Positions 8,266-16,891 of a stretch of 64,000 nucleotides of DNA are shown one piece after another. A program made the position numbers and the translations under genes. Positions within the stretch are counted from its first letter, which is position 1. Each line of letters opens with the position of its first letter. The DNA is from Ignavibacteria bacterium. GTDB lineage: Bacteria; Bacteroidota; Ignavibacteria; Tepidaquicellales; OLB5. The stretch lies in NCBI GenBank assembly GCA_017303675.1, contig JAFLBX010000002.1, positions 695,091-759,090 on the forward strand, written 5' to 3'. Under the pieces are notes generated by a model that was not told where the DNA came from, ran no database searches, and saw only the letters and a program-made list of their open reading frames with translations.

Positions 8266-8766
8266 ATGGGTAATTTTAAAAATATGGAAATTAAATTTAC
8301 AGACGAGAATTTAAAGAAGCTTGAAAAAGCAAAGAGCCATTACCCTACAAATGATGCAGCATTAATGGATGCGCTTTGGATTGCCCAATACCAGTTTGGC
8401 TGGCTTTCGACTGATGTAATGAAATATGTAGGCAGCCTGCTTAATATTCCCTATGAGCATGTGCTGGGCGTAGCTGAATTTTACACAATGTACAACAAAA
8501 AGCCGGTAGGTAAACATCACCTCCAGGTGTGCACAAATGTATCATGTATGTTGTGCGGCGGGTATGATGTTGTTGATTATATTTCCAATAAGCTTGATAT
8601 TGGTATTGGTGAAACAACGCCTGACGGCAAATTCACTTTAATAGAAGCAGAGTGCCTTGGCAGCTGCGGAACTGCGCCAATGATGCAGATCAATGATTAT
8701 TACGAAGAAAACCTAACCAAAGATAAGATAGACGCTATTTTAGATAAGCTTTCTAAAAGCGAATAA
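8266..8766 (+). CDS. nuoE: NADH-quinone oxidoreductase subunit E
   Basis: A 24-kDa-type thioredoxin-fold subunit of the NADH dehydrogenase module that carries the N1a [2Fe-2S] cluster. The four cysteine ligands are visible as VCTNVSCMLCGG (Cys-x4-Cys pair) and AECLGSCGTAP (Cys-x3-Cys pair). The N-terminal helical bundle includes ALWIAQYQFGWLS. The ATG at 8266 gives 166 residues; an internal ATG at 8284 (MEIKFTDEN) is an equally likely true start, since neither has a clear ribosome-binding site. It is separated from nuoD by 83 bp that hold a hairpin repeat. Confidence 0.93.
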   Translation: MGNFKNMEIKFTDENLKKLEKAKSHYPTNDAALMDALWIAQYQFGWLSTDVMKYVGSLLNIPYEHVLGVAEFYTMYNKKPVGKHHLQVCTNVSCMLCGGYDVVDYISNKLDIGIGETTPDGKFTLIEAECLGSCGTAPMMQINDYYEENLTKDKIDAILDKLSKSE

Positions 8767-8821
8767 TTTAATATTTCCAGCAGAAATTATAACTGAGTTA
8801 AAATAAAGAGTTAAAATTAAT

Positions 8822-10126
8822 ATGTCAGATTTCGAACCAATCATACTGAAAAATATTCCTGATCTTCACAATATCGAAGTATATGTAAAGAACGGCGGTT
8901 ACAGCACATTCAAAAAGACCCTGAACATGACGCCGGAGGCTATTATTGAAGAAGTGAAAAAATCAGGTTTACGCGGCAGAGGCGGCGCTTGTTTTCCGAC
9001 AGGTATGAAATGGTCATTTATGCCCCAGAAATCAGACAAGCCCAAGTATTTATGCTGCAACGGCGATGAATCAGAGCCGGCGAGCTTTAAGGATAGAGAA
9101 ATATTCGAAAAGAATCCCCACCAGTTTATTGAAGGAACACTGATAGCCTGCAAGGCTATGGGTATTAAAACCGCTTATGTTTATATACGCGGTGAATACT
9201 ACCCATGGATAGTAATGCTTCAGAAAGCTATTGATGATGCTTATGGCAAAGGTTTTATCGGCAAAAATATAATGGGTTCAGATTTTTCAACTGATATTTT
9301 TATACACCGCGGAGCCGGCGCATATATTTGCGGTGAAGAAACCGCGCTTCTTAATTCCATAGAAGGAAAACGCGGAATGCCGCGCTTTAAGCCTCCCTTC
9401 CCTGCTAATTTCGGGTTATGGGGTTGTCCTACAACAATTAATAATATAGAAACACTTGCAAATATTCCGCCCATTATTGAAAAAGGCGGTGAATGGTTCA
9501 GCAAGATCGGTGAGCCAAAACATGCTGGATCACTTTTATATGGATTAAGCGGGCATATTAATAAACCGGGAATTTACGAGCTTCCTTCAGGCACACTTCT
9601 TACTGACCTAATCTATAAATACGGCGGAGGTGTAAAAGATAATAAAAAGATCAAAATGATAATCCCGGGAGGTTCTTCAATGCCGCCGCTAACGGCAGAT
9701 GAAATTGAAGGCTTAAGAATGGATAATGAACATCTTAAAACGGTAAATTCATATATAGGGACAGGCGGTATTGTGGTTATGAATGAAGATACCGATATTG
9801 TAAAAGTAATAAAGAGAATTACCAAATTCTATTATCATGAATCCTGCGGACAGTGTACGCCCTGCCGTGAAGGCTGCGGCTGGATGCTGAAGATACTTGA
9901 CAGGATTGATAAGGGAATGGGCCGTAACGAAGATATAGAGTTATTACGGGACGTTGCAAATAATATTGAAGGCAATACTATTTGCGCTTTTGGTGATGCA
10001 GCAGCCTGGCCGGTAAAATGGGCTATAAAGAAATTTATGCCTGATTTTGAAAAGAAGGTCAAGGAAAGTGTAGAACTTCCTATAGCGAATAAGGTTCACT
10101 CTTTAAGGCTAACCGTTCAAGAGTAG
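8822..10126 (+). CDS. nuoF: NADH-quinone oxidoreductase subunit F
   Basis: A 51-kDa-type subunit that binds FMN, NADH and the N3 [4Fe-4S] cluster. It has 434 residues with the family blocks GLRGRGGACFPTGMKW (FMN loop), CNGDESEPASFKDR, GAGAYICGEETALLNSIEG (NADH/FMN), PANFGLWGCPTTINNIETL, and the cluster ligands SCGQCTPCREG plus the later cysteine in NTICAFGD. It is the last gene of the nuoCDEF block, closed by a 9-bp-stem hairpin at 10149-10170. nuoG and the membrane subunits are not downstream. Confidence 0.95.
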   Translation: MSDFEPIILKNIPDLHNIEVYVKNGGYSTFKKTLNMTPEAIIEEVKKSGLRGRGGACFPTGMKWSFMPQKSDKPKYLCCNGDESEPASFKDREIFEKNPHQFIEGTLIACKAMGIKTAYVYIRGEYYPWIVMLQKAIDDAYGKGFIGKNIMGSDFSTDIFIHRGAGAYICGEETALLNSIEGKRGMPRFKPPFPANFGLWGCPTTINNIETLANIPPIIEKGGEWFSKIGEPKHAGSLLYGLSGHINKPGIYELPSGTLLTDLIYKYGGGVKDNKKIKMIIPGGSSMPPLTADEIEGLRMDNEHLKTVNSYIGTGGIVVMNEDTDIVKVIKRITKFYYHESCGQCTPCREGCGWMLKILDRIDKGMGRNEDIELLRDVANNIEGNTICAFGDAAAWPVKWAIKKFMPDFEKKVKESVELPIANKVHSLRLTVQE

Positions 10127-10148
10127 ATTTTTTTAGTGTTTTTTTAAC

Positions 10149-10170
10149 AAAATTCGCCCTTGCGAATTTT
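10149..10170. terminator. Hairpin terminator candidate after nuoF
   Basis: AAAATTCGC - CCTT - GCGAATTTT is a perfect 9-bp stem with a 4-nt loop, 22 bp after the nuoF stop. The A/T arms could supply the U-tract in either direction. Confidence 0.55.
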
Positions 10171-10323
10171 CTAACGTAATTCGGGTATTGTTTTTTCAAA
10201 CTAATTCGTAAATATTGCGATTAATCTTCATATTTATCGTAGTTAACTGATTAGTATTAATGATTTTTATAATATATTAACTTTAGGTTCGTAAATAAAA
10301 CTAAACAAACGGAGTCAACAACA

Positions 10324-11553
10324 ATGGATCAAACTTCTGCTAATGTAAAAACGGCACAAAACACTGGGTCATCCCAGCTTTTCGGCAGTAACTTTAAAAA
10401 AGACAACCTGGATAAAAGAGTTCAGGAGCTTCTTAAACAATCTACCGAATATCATGAGTTAAAGCAATATGTAATAAACAGAGGCGTAAATAAAATTCAG
10501 GCTGAAGGCGTAGCCGGAAGGTTTGCACCTGCAATTCCTTCTGTAATTGCACTTCTGCTTTCTGTTTTTATTGATGTAGCTAATGTACCTTTCCTCGGAA
10601 AAATTGCAGAAACACTTGCAAATACAATTTTCCCCGGCAGTGTTACACTTAACAAAGGCGTTGAACCGATATCATTATGGTGGATGCCTTTTATAGTTTA
10701 TGCTCTTTTTATTTTACTTGCAGAGCTTTCATACAGGAAACTGATGAAAGAAGTTTCTTCAAAAGGATGTTCACAGGAGATCATCGAAAGGATCACAAAC
10801 CGTTATGCTACAATTGTTGACGGTATCGGTACAGCTCTCCCGCTTCTTGGTGCAGCTATCCTTCTTATTTCAATCAAAGAAGGTCCTATAGTATTTTTAG
10901 GATTTTCAGTACCATTTGAAATTAAATCAATCGTAATTCTTGCAGTTGCGAAATTATTTGAGACCGTGTTTGATGCACAGGGATTAAAATTCGCAGAATT
11001 ACGCGAAGAGCTGAATGATCTTGAAAAAGAATATTTCTCAGAAAGAGAAGATATTCACCAGAGAGCAATATTACAGCAGCTTCATGACGGTTTCAAGGGT
11101 GCAAGCATGACATCAGGCGGACCGGGCTACGAAAAATTCTCAAAAGAAGAAGCAGCGGAAATTTCAAATTCACTCAAAAAAGCAGCAGAATTCGGCGAGA
11201 ACATCTCGAAGAACGTTGTTATCATGAAGAATGCTATTGCTGAGATGAGCAAAACAAATGTTCATGATTCCGAGCTACTTAAAGAGCTTCAGAATACAAG
11301 CCAATCATTAACAACAGCGCTTGCAGCAGCTTCACAGACAGCTGAATACAGCGAAGCTATGAAGAAAAATCTTGAAGCAATGCGTAATTTAATGAAGGAA
11401 ATGGATAATATAAAATATCCGGATGACAAGCTTTTGAAAGAATTACAGATAACTTCACACATGTTAACAGAAACAGTAAATTCATTTAAGGATGCACAGG
11501 CAGTAAAAGGCCTTGATAATCTTGCTTACTTAGCAGGGAAAAGAGCACAGTAA
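10324..11553 (+). CDS. ExbB/TolQ/GldL-like inner-membrane protein with C-terminal coiled coil
   Basis: A 409-residue inner-membrane protein. Helices lie around residues 70-100, 121-142 and 165-190, with a further hydrophobic stretch about 195-220. The segment GIGTALPLLGAAILL resembles the TolQ/ExbB/MotA helix signature (APLLGLLGTV type). After the membrane part comes a long cytoplasmic helical region with heptad-like repeats (EFGENISKNVVIMKNAI, ALAAASQTAEYSEAMKKNLE) reminiscent of the GldL tail. GGAG lies about 10 bp before the ATG. TAACTTTA at 10278-10285 is a 7/8 match to a -7 element. It begins a three-gene operon with a single-anchor periplasmic protein and a barrel. The motor-stator idea is an inference from membrane plan and context, not from a confirmed family match. 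Confidence 0.6.
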   Translation: MDQTSANVKTAQNTGSSQLFGSNFKKDNLDKRVQELLKQSTEYHELKQYVINRGVNKIQAEGVAGRFAPAIPSVIALLLSVFIDVANVPFLGKIAETLANTIFPGSVTLNKGVEPISLWWMPFIVYALFILLAELSYRKLMKEVSSKGCSQEIIERITNRYATIVDGIGTALPLLGAAILLISIKEGPIVFLGFSVPFEIKSIVILAVAKLFETVFDAQGLKFAELREELNDLEKEYFSEREDIHQRAILQQLHDGFKGASMTSGGPGYEKFSKEEAAEISNSLKKAAEFGENISKNVVIMKNAIAEMSKTNVHDSELLKELQNTSQSLTTALAAASQTAEYSEAMKKNLEAMRNLMKEMDNIKYPDDKLLKELQITSHMLTETVNSFKDAQAVKGLDNLAYLAGKRAQ

Positions 11554-11582
11554 ATAAGGACTGACTAAGGAGAATAACTTAA

Positions 11583-12500
11583 ATGAAAAAGCAAAAAGAC
11601 GTAAAATTTATAATCTACCAGGCGTTATACATATTTGTAGTGTGTGTGATTGCCATCAAGGGTGCCAACCTTGACCTCACGCAGGTGGTAGAAGATGACG
11701 GGAAGCCTAAAGTATTCCTTTCACCTGACTCATTGCAGAAGTTATATGAGATCATCAAAAAATCCATAATTGTTGATACAAATCTATATGTAATCATAAA
11801 GAAGGAAGACCTGGAAAAAATGGATGACAAGATAAAGCAGCTTGTCGTAAATCCGATGAACGTACAGATCTCTTCTACACCAATAAATACATTCACAACC
11901 AATAATCCGCAGATCGAGCAGCCCAAGATCGAACAGAAACCTGAAGAAAAGAAAGATCCGGGCGAAATGCAGGAGATCAGGATTGGTAATATTCAGCTTA
12001 CACAGTACACCAACAACACGCTTAACAATCCGTACGATACACCTTTAGAGGTAGAAGGTATCACAACAATACCTCCAAAGAGCTCCAAAACCTTCCAGAC
12101 GGGCGGCCAAAGTACGGTTACAATTAAAGTGGGTAATTCTACAAAAACTGTAGAATTAAAACCGAACGAGAAACCTAAGATCAGCATGCAGAGAGTTGCA
12201 TCAATGGGTGAAGAAACCCGTGTAACACAGCTGCAGAGCAGCGTATGCTACAGGGTAACCATCAGTGATGACTTCCCCGGACAGCTTGATGTTAAGTTCA
12301 ACGGGCCCGCTTCTGTAAAAACTGTAGGCGCAGGTGTATATGATGTAACCATGAACGCCTTCGGTTCAAAATCAGCGTTTGATAACTTTACAGACGGCAA
12401 GGATGCACCTTACTCTGTCGGCTTTACAGTATCAGTTTCTGATAACATCGCAGGCCACAAGATCACCGGTCAGAACAGCTTTATATTCGGTGAATGGTAA
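11583..12500 (+). CDS. GldM-like single-anchor periplasmic protein
   Basis: A 305-residue protein with one N-terminal membrane helix (about residues 8-26, IIYQALYIFVVCVIAIKGAN) and no cleavage site, so it is an anchored periplasmic protein. A helical segment (about 35-90) is followed by a Gln/Pro/Glu-rich linker (about 110-140) and then two beta-rich, probably Ig-like domains (about 140-205 and 210-305). This plan recalls GldM/PorM and, more loosely, ExbD/TolR partners of proton-driven stators, but it is shorter than a typical GldM. A strong AGGAG site precedes the ATG. It lies 29 bp after the ExbB/GldL-like gene, and its stop overlaps the long frame of the next gene. Confidence 0.55.
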   Translation: MKKQKDVKFIIYQALYIFVVCVIAIKGANLDLTQVVEDDGKPKVFLSPDSLQKLYEIIKKSIIVDTNLYVIIKKEDLEKMDDKIKQLVVNPMNVQISSTPINTFTTNNPQIEQPKIEQKPEEKKDPGEMQEIRIGNIQLTQYTNNTLNNPYDTPLEVEGITTIPPKSSKTFQTGGQSTVTIKVGNSTKTVELKPNEKPKISMQRVASMGEETRVTQLQSSVCYRVTISDDFPGQLDVKFNGPASVKTVGAGVYDVTMNAFGSKSAFDNFTDGKDAPYSVGFTVSVSDNIAGHKITGQNSFIFGEW

Positions 12501-12547
12501 ACATGAAAAGGATAGAAATAAACAATATTAATCAAATCACCATAAAA

Positions 12548-13816
12548 ATGAAAAACAGAGCTAATTTCAGTATCTTGGTATTACTAGCGATAGCGTTATT
12601 TACGCTGGTGATACAAACCGGGCAGACTTTCTCTCAGCAGGAAGACCCCAACAATCCAAGGACCTGGAAGTATTTCAAGATCCTTGCTAGGGCGGAAGAT
12701 GACAGTATTTTTATCATCGCCCAGGACGATATGGGTATTGATCCGAAACTTGAATCATACACCATAGTTGTAAACATCACAGATCCCAACACACAGAACC
12801 AGTTTGTTGTATTGGGTGATGAAGCAGACCCCTCTGCATCAAGGTATGCATGGTCTCAGCTTTCAAAAAGAGTTCAGGATGGACTTATTAACTGGTCAAA
12901 TACAAACAAAGAGAACCTGAACCAGAAAAAGCTTGATTACGCATCAGTATTTTTAGATGTTATCAGGCAGATCAAGATCAAAGAATTTGTTGCTCCGCCA
13001 AAAAGAGAGCGTGTTATCAGGAACACCACAGCTTATATCAATCCGTACTTCACAGTATTCGGATGGGAGCCTCTTGGTATTCCTGTAAAGAGATCCATCG
13101 GATTCACATTCGGTATGGGAAGCAAATATTCAGGACCGTTTGAAAGTGATGAGGTTTCAGCAGGCTTCAACATGCTTGGCGTTAACATTTCATATGTTAC
13201 AAGGATAAGAGAGCTTAACACTCACGATCTTGGTTCAGACAGTGTTGAAAACAAACCATGGAAACAGTATAATGCAATTTTTATGCCTCCCAGAGGTATT
13301 AAATTAACCTATACTATTCCTTTAGGTAACTTCCTTGAAGTAGGTGTATATAGTGAGATAAAAGAAACCGGTGTTGAGCCGGGCGGCGGTCCACCGCTTT
13401 ATACCTTCAGGAATCAGAAGGATAGTACAATAATGCCTAACAATATAGTTACAGGTTCAAACCTGATCGCAGAATTCCGTTATCCGTTCAGAATGTTCGG
13501 ATCAACAAGAACACAGTTCTATGCAGCTTACTATATGAATGAAATGAACATCGGTCTTTATACACGTGAATCAAGGCTTGTAGGATCAGTATTCGATTTC
13601 AGGGTAAACGCTACATTAAAAAAGATCAGAAACTTCCAGCTGCTTGTTGAGATCATGGTTTCAAACATCGCAGAAGGATTCGCATTAAACTCATTCGCTG
13701 TAGGACCTTCTATCAGGCTATCAAAACTTGATACAGGCAAGTTCGGATTGCTTTCAGCATTCGTAAACTTCCGCTTCAAGCTTGGTGACTTCTTCGACGA
13801 AAGAGAAAAGAAATAA
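12548..13816 (+). CDS. Outer-membrane beta-barrel-like protein of the GldL/GldM-like operon
   Basis: A predicted exported protein. I choose the ATG at 12548 because it gives a clean signal peptide (MKNRANFSILVLLAIALFTL...GQTFSQQ). The frame is open from an ATG at 12494 that overlaps the preceding gene by 7 bp and would add 18 residues. The first third of the mature protein is soluble (about residues 30-150). From about 170 on there are alternating short amphipathic strands (SIGFTFGMGSKYSG, FRVNATLKKIRNFQLLVEIM, FGLLSAFVNFRFKLG), as in outer-membrane barrels, ending in a short charged tail. I do not recognise the family. Its genetic link to two inner-membrane partners suggests an envelope-spanning complex. 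Confidence 0.55.
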   Translation: MKNRANFSILVLLAIALFTLVIQTGQTFSQQEDPNNPRTWKYFKILARAEDDSIFIIAQDDMGIDPKLESYTIVVNITDPNTQNQFVVLGDEADPSASRYAWSQLSKRVQDGLINWSNTNKENLNQKKLDYASVFLDVIRQIKIKEFVAPPKRERVIRNTTAYINPYFTVFGWEPLGIPVKRSIGFTFGMGSKYSGPFESDEVSAGFNMLGVNISYVTRIRELNTHDLGSDSVENKPWKQYNAIFMPPRGIKLTYTIPLGNFLEVGVYSEIKETGVEPGGGPPLYTFRNQKDSTIMPNNIVTGSNLIAEFRYPFRMFGSTRTQFYAAYYMNEMNIGLYTRESRLVGSVFDFRVNATLKKIRNFQLLVEIMVSNIAEGFALNSFAVGPSIRLSKLDTGKFGLLSAFVNFRFKLGDFFDEREKK

Positions 13817-13859
13817 AACAGCTCTGTTAAAAATTGATATATACTTAATATAATAAATT

Positions 13860-13897
13860 GAATATTCTGCTGTTTGAAATATAACAGCAGGATATTC
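13860..13897. terminator. Strong hairpin between the envelope operon and the signalling operon
   Basis: A 15-bp stem with one G-U pair (arms 13860-13874 and 13883-13897, GAATATTCTGCTGTT against AACAGCAGGATATTC) and an 8-nt loop. There is no U-run directly after it (TTAAAAA follows), so it is either a weak terminator or an RNA-processing hairpin. Confidence 0.4.
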
Positions 13898-13944
13898 TTA
13901 AAAATACAGAGCAATATACAGGATATGGAGAAAACTAAAGGGAA

Positions 13945-14661
13945 TTGATCAAAGATGAAGAGCAAATAGCGGATAAGCAGCAGGAGCTTGACGAACTTAC
14001 TTACATAATTTCACATGACCTGCAGGAACCGCTTAGAATGATAACAAGTTACGTACAGCTTCTAAACAAAAGATACGGTGAGCAGCTAGATGACAACGCA
14101 AAAGATTATATAAGGTTCGCAGTTGACGGTTCGAACAGGCTTAAGAAAATGATGGATGATCTTTTAACATATTCACGGGTTGGCAGACCGCACTTTCACA
14201 GGGAAGATACTGATCCTTCTGCGGCAGTAGAAAAAGTAAAAAAGCTTCTTGCTTCAAGGTATCCGGATTCTGCGGGAAAAATAGAGTTTGCTGCCGAAAG
14301 GCAGATAATGATCAACGCAGATAAAGAATTACTTGTAATGCTGCTGTATCACCTGGCAGATAACTCACTGAAATTCTGCAGTAACAAGCAGCCAAATGTA
14401 AAAATTACGGCAGATGAAGATGAAACAAACTGGTACATTTCAGTTTCAGATAACGGTCCGGGAATAAAAAAAGATTATCACGGTAAGATTTTCGGCATAT
14501 TTCAGAAGCTTCATAATCATTCAGAATATCCCGGCTCAGGCATGGGACTTGCGATCTGCGAAAAGATAGTGAATAAACATCACGGGAGTATAAGGCTTGA
14601 TTCAGAGCCGGAAAAAGGTTCAACGTTTCATATCACATTTAGAAAGAAAGAAATAGCATAA
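13945..14661 (+). CDS. Cytoplasmic histidine kinase without sensor domain
   Basis: A 238-residue protein with a TTG start preceded by AAAGGGA. It consists only of a dimerisation/phosphoacceptor domain and an ATPase domain. The H box is YIISHDLQEPLR with His24. Ladder-like helices follow to about 80. The N box is DNSLKFCSN, the G1 box is SDNGPGI and the G2 box is GSGMGLAICEKI. The H-box type (HDLQEPLR) is that of phytochrome-like kinases. With no input domain it must be regulated by a partner, perhaps the receiver proteins encoded right behind it. The stop is 1 bp before the next start, so translational coupling is likely. The envelope operon lies immediately upstream. Confidence 0.85.
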   Translation: MIKDEEQIADKQQELDELTYIISHDLQEPLRMITSYVQLLNKRYGEQLDDNAKDYIRFAVDGSNRLKKMMDDLLTYSRVGRPHFHREDTDPSAAVEKVKKLLASRYPDSAGKIEFAAERQIMINADKELLVMLLYHLADNSLKFCSNKQPNVKITADEDETNWYISVSDNGPGIKKDYHGKIFGIFQKLHNHSEYPGSGMGLAICEKIVNKHHGSIRLDSEPEKGSTFHITFRKKEIA

Positions 14662-14662
14662 T

Positions 14663-15745
14663 TTGATAAAGATCTTATTAATAGAGGATAACCCGGGAGA
14701 TGCCCGGCTCATAAAAGAATACCTCTCGGATCTGAAGAATATTGAACATACTCTTCAAATTGCTGACAGGCTGCAAAAGGGCCTGGATATTCTTGAAAAC
14801 GAATTTATTGATGTTGTTCTCCTGGACCTGAAGCTTCCTGACAGTGATGGTTTATCCGGCGTAGAGCAGATATTCAATATTATCCCGAATATTCCCATTA
14901 TAATTTTAACGGGATTGAACGATGAAACTACAGCAATTAATGCAGTAAAAATGGGTGCACAGGACTATCTTGTAAAAGATAGGGTTGAAAGTGAACTGCT
15001 GCTGAGATCGATAAGGTATTCAATTGAAAGAAAACGCGCTGAAGAAGATCACCAGAAGCTGCTTGAGCAGCGTATAAGAGCTCTTTCAATAATTGAGGCA
15101 CAGGAAAACGAAAGAAGAAGGATATCAAGAGAGCTGCATGACGGATTAGGCCAGCTGCTCAGCGCTGCGAAACTGAATTTCGGTATGATAGATTTTATGA
15201 ATGCCGCTAATAAGGAAAAAACCACTGAGATCGTAAAACAGGTAGATTCAATCATAAGCAAAGCAATAGTAGAAGCCAGAAGGATCGCACATGACCTCAG
15301 ACCTACTACACTTGATGATTTCGGGCTTATCCCGGCATTAAGGATACTTTGCCAGGAATTTTCCAAGATAACAGGCATAAAAGTAAAATTCCAGGTCTCC
15401 CCCACCCTTGAACGTATCGACCCAAAGATTGAAATTGCAATTTACAGGATAATACAGGAATCGTTTAACAATATTAGTAAATACGCAGAGGCAACAGATG
15501 TATCACTTGATCTATACAGAAGCGATACACAGGTTTTTGTCCGCGTAAAAGATAACGGTAAAGGCTTTGATACAGACAACATTACAAAGTCTAAAAAAGC
15601 AGGCGGCGGGTTCGGGCTGCTTAATATGAAGGAAAGAGCAGAGCTTGTTGGCGGAAAAGTAGAAATAATTTCCAGCCCCGGCCATGGCACAGAACTTCTT
15701 CTTGAAATAAATTTAGAATTTTTCAGTAATAATAACCATCACTAA
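14663..15745 (+). CDS. Receiver-histidine kinase hybrid (REC + HisKA_3 + HATPase)
   Basis: A 360-residue protein with a TTG start, 1 bp after the preceding kinase gene. Residues 1-120 are a receiver domain with an acidic pocket in LIEDNPGD, phosphoacceptor Asp55 (VVLLDLKLP), Thr83 and Lys105 (DYLVKD). A coiled linker follows, then a NarX/DesK-type H box ERRRISRELHDGLGQLL with His159, and an ATPase domain with DNGKGFD and GGGFGLLNMKERAELVGG. Such REC-first kinases probably have their output gated by phosphorylation of the N-terminal receiver, here plausibly by the upstream HisKA kinase. The likely phosphotransfer target is the NarL-type regulator encoded 15 bp downstream. Confidence 0.88.
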   Translation: MIKILLIEDNPGDARLIKEYLSDLKNIEHTLQIADRLQKGLDILENEFIDVVLLDLKLPDSDGLSGVEQIFNIIPNIPIIILTGLNDETTAINAVKMGAQDYLVKDRVESELLLRSIRYSIERKRAEEDHQKLLEQRIRALSIIEAQENERRRISRELHDGLGQLLSAAKLNFGMIDFMNAANKEKTTEIVKQVDSIISKAIVEARRIAHDLRPTTLDDFGLIPALRILCQEFSKITGIKVKFQVSPTLERIDPKIEIAIYRIIQESFNNISKYAEATDVSLDLYRSDTQVFVRVKDNGKGFDTDNITKSKKAGGGFGLLNMKERAELVGGKVEIISSPGHGTELLLEINLEFFSNNNHH

Positions 15746-15760
15746 GTAAAAAAGATTGAA

Positions 15761-16423
15761 ATGAAAACCACTAAAATTTTAATAGTTGATGACCACGAAG
15801 TTGTTAGGGACGGATTGAGGAACATTTTAACCAGTCTCGATAATATCTCAATTGCAGGCGAAGCCGGCAATGGCGAGGACGCGGTTAAGATGTACTCTTC
15901 ATTAAAACCGGACCTTGTAATTATGGATATTTCGATGCCCGGTATGAACGGCATTGAAGCAACCAGGGTTATTAAAGAAAAGGACCCGGATGCCCGTATC
16001 CTTATATTGACTATGCACGATAACCAGGAATATCTGAACCAGATAATACGTTCAGGCGCAAAGGGTTTTATCCTGAAAAATACTGATAAGGAAGAATTGC
16101 TTGACGCTGTTAAAACAGTTGCTTCAGGCGATAATTTCTTCAGCAAGGATATTTCCAAGCTTATTATTGATAACTACATCAGGACAGCAAAAGAAACAGA
16201 AAAAAATGATGGTTACAAGGAAGTACCGCTGACAAAACGTGAAATAGAAATCCTGAAACTTATAGCTTCAGGTTATTCAAACCAGGAAATTGCGAATATT
16301 CTGTATATCAGCTATAATACAGTTGATACCCACAGAAAGAACATAATGCATAAATTATCAATCAAGAATACTGCAGGCCTTGTTCGTTACGCAATTGAAA
16401 AAGGTTTAATATCATTAAATTAA
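15761..16423 (+). CDS. NarL/FixJ-family response regulator
   Basis: A 220-residue DNA-binding response regulator. The receiver domain has Asp10/Asp11, phosphoacceptor Asp56 (LVIMDISMPGMNG), a conserved Thr (LILTMHD) and Lys (FILKN). The LuxR-type helix-turn-helix spans about 155-215 with LTKREIEILKLIASGYSNQE and YNTVDTHRKNIMHKL. It is the cognate output of the HisKA_3 kinase upstream by gene order and domain type. Targets are unknown; the adjacent envelope operon and the two receiver genes downstream are obvious candidates. Confidence 0.92.
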   Translation: MKTTKILIVDDHEVVRDGLRNILTSLDNISIAGEAGNGEDAVKMYSSLKPDLVIMDISMPGMNGIEATRVIKEKDPDARILILTMHDNQEYLNQIIRSGAKGFILKNTDKEELLDAVKTVASGDNFFSKDISKLIIDNYIRTAKETEKNDGYKEVPLTKREIEILKLIASGYSNQEIANILYISYNTVDTHRKNIMHKLSIKNTAGLVRYAIEKGLISLN

Positions 16424-16459
16424 AATACAGAGCAAATATTTATAGAAAGGGCAAATAAA

Positions 16460-16867
16460 ATGAATGCTCAAGTTCCCATAGTAAGAGTTTTAATAGCAGA
16501 TAACAATCCCGATTTTTTAAGCGCTTTAGCGCAATACGTTCGCTCCATACCCGGGGTAGAGCTTGTTGGCGAAGCAGTTGACGGGGAAGACGCTATTAAA
16601 AAGGCTGAGGCTACGTATCCTGATCTTATCATTCTGGATATCATAATGCCGAAAAAATCAGGTATTGAAGCGCTGAGCGCTATCAAGGATAAATTTCCGG
16701 ATGTAACGGTTGTGATGATATCAATAAACGAAGGCCAGTCTTACAGAAAATTGGCGGAAGTTTACAGGGTTGATAAGTATATAGGCAAAAACTCAGATGA
16801 TATTCACAAGGAACTGCTGGAAATTATTCAGTTAACTCAGCAGAAACTGGCATCAAAAAACAGTTAA
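16460..16867 (+). CDS. Single-domain response regulator (receiver only), copy A
   Basis: A 135-residue protein made of one receiver domain with acidic residues at ADNNPD, phosphoacceptor Asp60 (LIILDIIMPKKSG), a Ser in place of Thr in VVMISINEG and Lys in YIGKN. No output domain. It is clearly related to the next gene: both have a PGVE(L/V)VGEAVDG block and the same length, so they arose by tandem duplication. Likely roles are phosphate sink, relay intermediate or CheY-like protein-protein effector. An AGAAAGGG stretch precedes the ATG. Confidence 0.88.
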   Translation: MNAQVPIVRVLIADNNPDFLSALAQYVRSIPGVELVGEAVDGEDAIKKAEATYPDLIILDIIMPKKSGIEALSAIKDKFPDVTVVMISINEGQSYRKLAEVYRVDKYIGKNSDDIHKELLEIIQLTQQKLASKNS

Positions 16868-16891
16868 ATAAACAGGGAAATTACTACGTAA

